64,000 nucleotides of DNA from Thiodiazotropha sp040791665 (lineage in GTDB: Bacteria; Pseudomonadota; Gammaproteobacteria; Chromatiales; Chromatiaceae). Location of the stretch: NCBI GenBank assembly GCA_040791665.1, contig JBFNNX010000010.1, positions 62,001-126,000 on the forward strand, written 5' to 3'. Under the pieces are notes generated by a model. The model was not told the DNA's origin, did not search any database, and saw only the letters and a list, made by a program, of their open reading frames with translations. The position numbers and the translations under genes were made by a program. Positions 61,979 to 64,000 of the stretch are shown here, one piece after another. The number at the start of each line of letters is the position of its first letter. Position 1 is the stretch's first letter.

Positions 61979-63910
61979 TTATATCGCTGATTGTTCAATG
62001 AACAGCTCATCCACCAGCATGCTGGAGAGGATGCCCACAAAGGCCATATTGTCGGCGAATCCCAGGGCCTTGCCCCGGGCGCATTTTTTCAACAGCAGAT
62101 TGACGGTTTTCGGGTTGTAGTAACCCGCTTTCCTAATCCGCTCCTCGCTCAACAGGTAGGCGACATATTCCAGAGGGGTTTCCCCATCGAAGAAGGATTG
62201 GCTATCCGGGGCGCGATAGGGCTGTTTGCTACGGTTTCTGATGCTTTCCGGGATCAGTCCCTGCATCGTCTGTTTCAGCATATATTTCTCATTCAACCCC
62301 ATGATCTTGTAGCGGCTGGGGAGTGTTGCCGCGAACTCTATTACCCGGTGATCGAGGAAGGGGTAACGGCCTTCGATGGAGTTGGCCATCGCTACCCGGT
62401 CTCCCTGGGAGCTGAGCAGATAACCGGATAACAGGGTATTGGCCTCGATGTACTGATCCCGGTTGAGGGGTTTCCAGGCGTCGATCCCCGCCGGCAGGAT
62501 GCGATCGATAGTGTCGAAGTCCACCGATTGCCTGACGGCCGCACGTGCCTCATCGGAAAAGAACTGCATGATGCGCCGGGTCGTGGCCCAACGGGGTATA
62601 TGGGCAAAATAGGGCTTGTCGAGATGCTCCATGCCCTGTTGAAAGAAACGTTTGGAAAAGGCCCCGCTGGTGGTGGGTGAATGCTTCAGATAGGGGTAGA
62701 GGCGCTGCAGAATCAGGGGCCGCCATTCAGAATCGGGGGCATGACTCCAGAAGCGTCTTACCTTGGCCTCTTTGAAGATATCGTAGCCGCCGAATACCTC
62801 GTCCGCCCCTTCGCCGGTCAGGACAACCTTGTATCCGGCCTCGCGTACCGCACCGGAGAGGAGCATCAGCGGGGTTGGCGCGGTCCTGACGATTGCCGAT
62901 TCGGTATGCGAGATAACTCGCGGAAAAGCGGCGCCGATATCCGATCGTTTGCACAACACATGGGTGTGATTGGTGCCCAGATAGTCGACCAGATCTTTTT
63001 GAAAGCCGCTCTCGTCGAACTCTTCATCCTCGAATCCGATGGAGAACGTCCTGAGCGGTGTATCGGTGAAGTTCTTGATCAGAGATGTCAGTACCGACGA
63101 ATCCAGGCCGCCGCTGAGATAGGCGCCCACCGGCACATCGGACCGCAGTTGCAGCCGCACCGAGTCGATCATCAACGCCTTTAGCTCCTCACTCCACTCC
63201 GTCACGGATTTGTGGTGATCGATCTGTTCATTGGGGTAGTTCCAATCCCAATATCTGGATAGGCTTTTGGTGCCGTTTTCGATCACCATCAAGTGACCGG
63301 GGGGGACCACCTCCACAGTCTCGAAGAGCGAGTGTGGGGGCAGGGTTGTCCAGAAGGTGAACACCTCCTGCAGAGCGGTCAGATTGATTTGGCGGGAAAT
63401 TGCGGGGTGGGCGAACAGGGATTTCACCTCCGAGGCGAAGTAGAGCCGGCCTCCCGTTTCGACGGTGAACAGCGGGCGGATCCCCGTTCTGTCCCTGGCG
63501 AGAATCAGTTTCCGCTTGGTGCTGTCCCAGAGGGCGATGGCGAACTGCCCGTTCAGGTGGTCGACGAATCCCTCTGCATACTCTTCATAGAGATGGACGA
63601 TGACTTCGGTATCGGAGTGGGTGTAAAAGCGATGTCCCTGCTGCTTGAGCTCGGCGGTCAGTTCCACATAGTTGAATATCTCACCATTGAAGACCACCTG
63701 CACCGACCGATCCTCATTGTGGATCGGCTGGTCGCCCCCCGCCAGGTCTATGATACTGAGGCGGGCGTGGGCCAAGCCGACTCCGTCATGGCAGTAGTAG
63801 CCGTAACCATCGGGGCCACGGTGATGGACGGCATGTATCATGCCCTCGAGTTCGCTTCTGGAGGGTGGGATGCCGTCTTTGAGATTTAAGATGCCTGCTA
63901 TACCGCACAT
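61979..63910 (-). CDS. Asparagine synthase-type amidotransferase
   Basis: A 643-residue two-domain enzyme. The N-terminal Ntn glutaminase has Cys2 (MCGIAGILN) and the AsnB-type glutaminase motifs (HHRGPDGYG, FNGEIFNY). The C-terminal synthetase has the PP-loop YLSGGLDSSVL and TGEGADEVFGGYD. It resembles amidotransferases of exosortase/O-antigen clusters (amidotransferase 1), which amidate sugar or amino-acid intermediates. It is the first visible gene of the minus-strand set asnB, acyl carrier, ligase and nadE, with a 242-base gap before the carrier gene. Confidence 0.88.
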   Translation of the reverse strand: MCGIAGILNLKDGIPPSRSELEGMIHAVHHRGPDGYGYYCHDGVGLAHARLSIIDLAGGDQPIHNEDRSVQVVFNGEIFNYVELTAELKQQGHRFYTHSDTEVIVHLYEEYAEGFVDHLNGQFAIALWDSTKRKLILARDRTGIRPLFTVETGGRLYFASEVKSLFAHPAISRQINLTALQEVFTFWTTLPPHSLFETVEVVPPGHLMVIENGTKSLSRYWDWNYPNEQIDHHKSVTEWSEELKALMIDSVRLQLRSDVPVGAYLSGGLDSSVLTSLIKNFTDTPLRTFSIGFEDEEFDESGFQKDLVDYLGTNHTHVLCKRSDIGAAFPRVISHTESAIVRTAPTPLMLLSGAVREAGYKVVLTGEGADEVFGGYDIFKEAKVRRFWSHAPDSEWRPLILQRLYPYLKHSPTTSGAFSKRFFQQGMEHLDKPYFAHIPRWATTRRIMQFFSDEARAAVRQSVDFDTIDRILPAGIDAWKPLNRDQYIEANTLLSGYLLSSQGDRVAMANSIEGRYPFLDHRVIEFAATLPSRYKIMGLNEKYMLKQTMQGLIPESIRNRSKQPYRAPDSQSFFDGETPLEYVAYLLSEERIRKAGYYNPKTVNLLLKKCARGKALGFADNMAFVGILSSMLVDELFIEQSAI

Positions 63911-63936
63911 AGTCTTTGATGCTGTTTATGTTGTTT

Positions 63937-64000
63937 TTAATCCAAATTCTGGCTTTGCAGAATCGGCGCAATAAGGGGGAACCGTCTAATAGTCGACACG
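63937..64000 (-). CDS. Possible C-terminal end of an upstream gene (runs off window)
   Basis: One minus-strand frame is open from the window edge to a TAA at 63937-63939 (about 20 codons, ending LQSQNLD). It is too short to recognise and could be chance. If real, the gene cluster continues to the right. Confidence 0.2.
   Translation of the reverse strand, partial: VSTIRRFPLIAPILQSQNLD

Noticed and set aside
1..64000. CRISPR arrays, rRNA genes, complete insertion sequences or prophage
   Set aside because: No regularly spaced repeats, no transposase, integrase or phage structural genes and no rRNA sequence were seen.

Overview
The window is chromosomal DNA from a gammaproteobacterium. The ybgC-tolQRAB-pal-cpoB operon, the yebC-ruvCAB block, cvpA-purF, gltX-glnS, queE-queC and the ubiT/ubiU/ubiV genes all match that class in order and family. 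Moderate GC, several GGDEF/EAL-HDOD-histidine kinase signalling proteins, anaerobic ubiquinone genes and arsenic respiration genes suggest a metabolically flexible, facultatively anaerobic sediment or symbiont-type lineage (Chromatiales/Sedimenticola-like). That last placement is inference. There is no rRNA, CRISPR array, complete insertion sequence or phage.

Layout. 1-10 kb: the end of an OmpA-type gene, an acyltransferase, a lipase-like hydrolase, tRNA-Val, gltX, glnS, a palindromic repeat element, tRNA-Ala, cvpA, purF, a TauD-like dioxygenase and ubiT. 10-17 kb: an operon on the minus strand of TonB-dependent receptor, periplasmic binding protein, hybrid histidine kinase and murI. 17-21 kb: ubiV, ubiU, yhcC and a second radical SAM gene in one minus-strand operon with an FNR/ANR-like site in front. 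21-32 kb: HDOD protein, yebC-ruvCAB, the Tol-Pal operon and queuosine genes.

32.4-43.7 kb is an arsenic island. It has arsR-arsC-acr3 followed by a truncated arsJ remnant (plus strand), then a six-gene minus-strand operon: nine-haem cytochrome c, cytochrome b, ArrA-type molybdoenzyme, ArrB-type ferredoxin, TorD-like chaperone and an unusual polyferredoxin. A decayed second molybdoenzyme and a perfect FNR box lie upstream, followed by a second arsR. The catalytic subunit keeps the arsenate-binding residues known from Shewanella ArrA at a constant offset, so I read the operon as respiratory arsenate reduction fed by a non-standard quinol-to-cytochrome module. UbiUVT (oxygen-independent ubiquinone synthesis) elsewhere in the window would supply quinone for such anaerobic respiration.

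43.7-56 kb: an FNR-type flavoprotein, a glycosyltransferase, an AT-rich cassette-like patch (broken higB, higA, decayed small genes, a transglycosylase-like protein with both catalytic glutamates changed), a TIGR03790 protein, an M1 peptidase, a ChaN-PDZ protein, TrhP, an ArnD-like protein that has lost its active site, a GNAT enzyme, a small membrane protein and a GFA protein. 56-64 kb: a GGDEF-EAL protein whose EAL domain is frameshifted, and a minus-strand cluster of asnB, acyl carrier protein, acyl-CoA ligase and nadE that looks like part of a polysaccharide or natural-product pathway.
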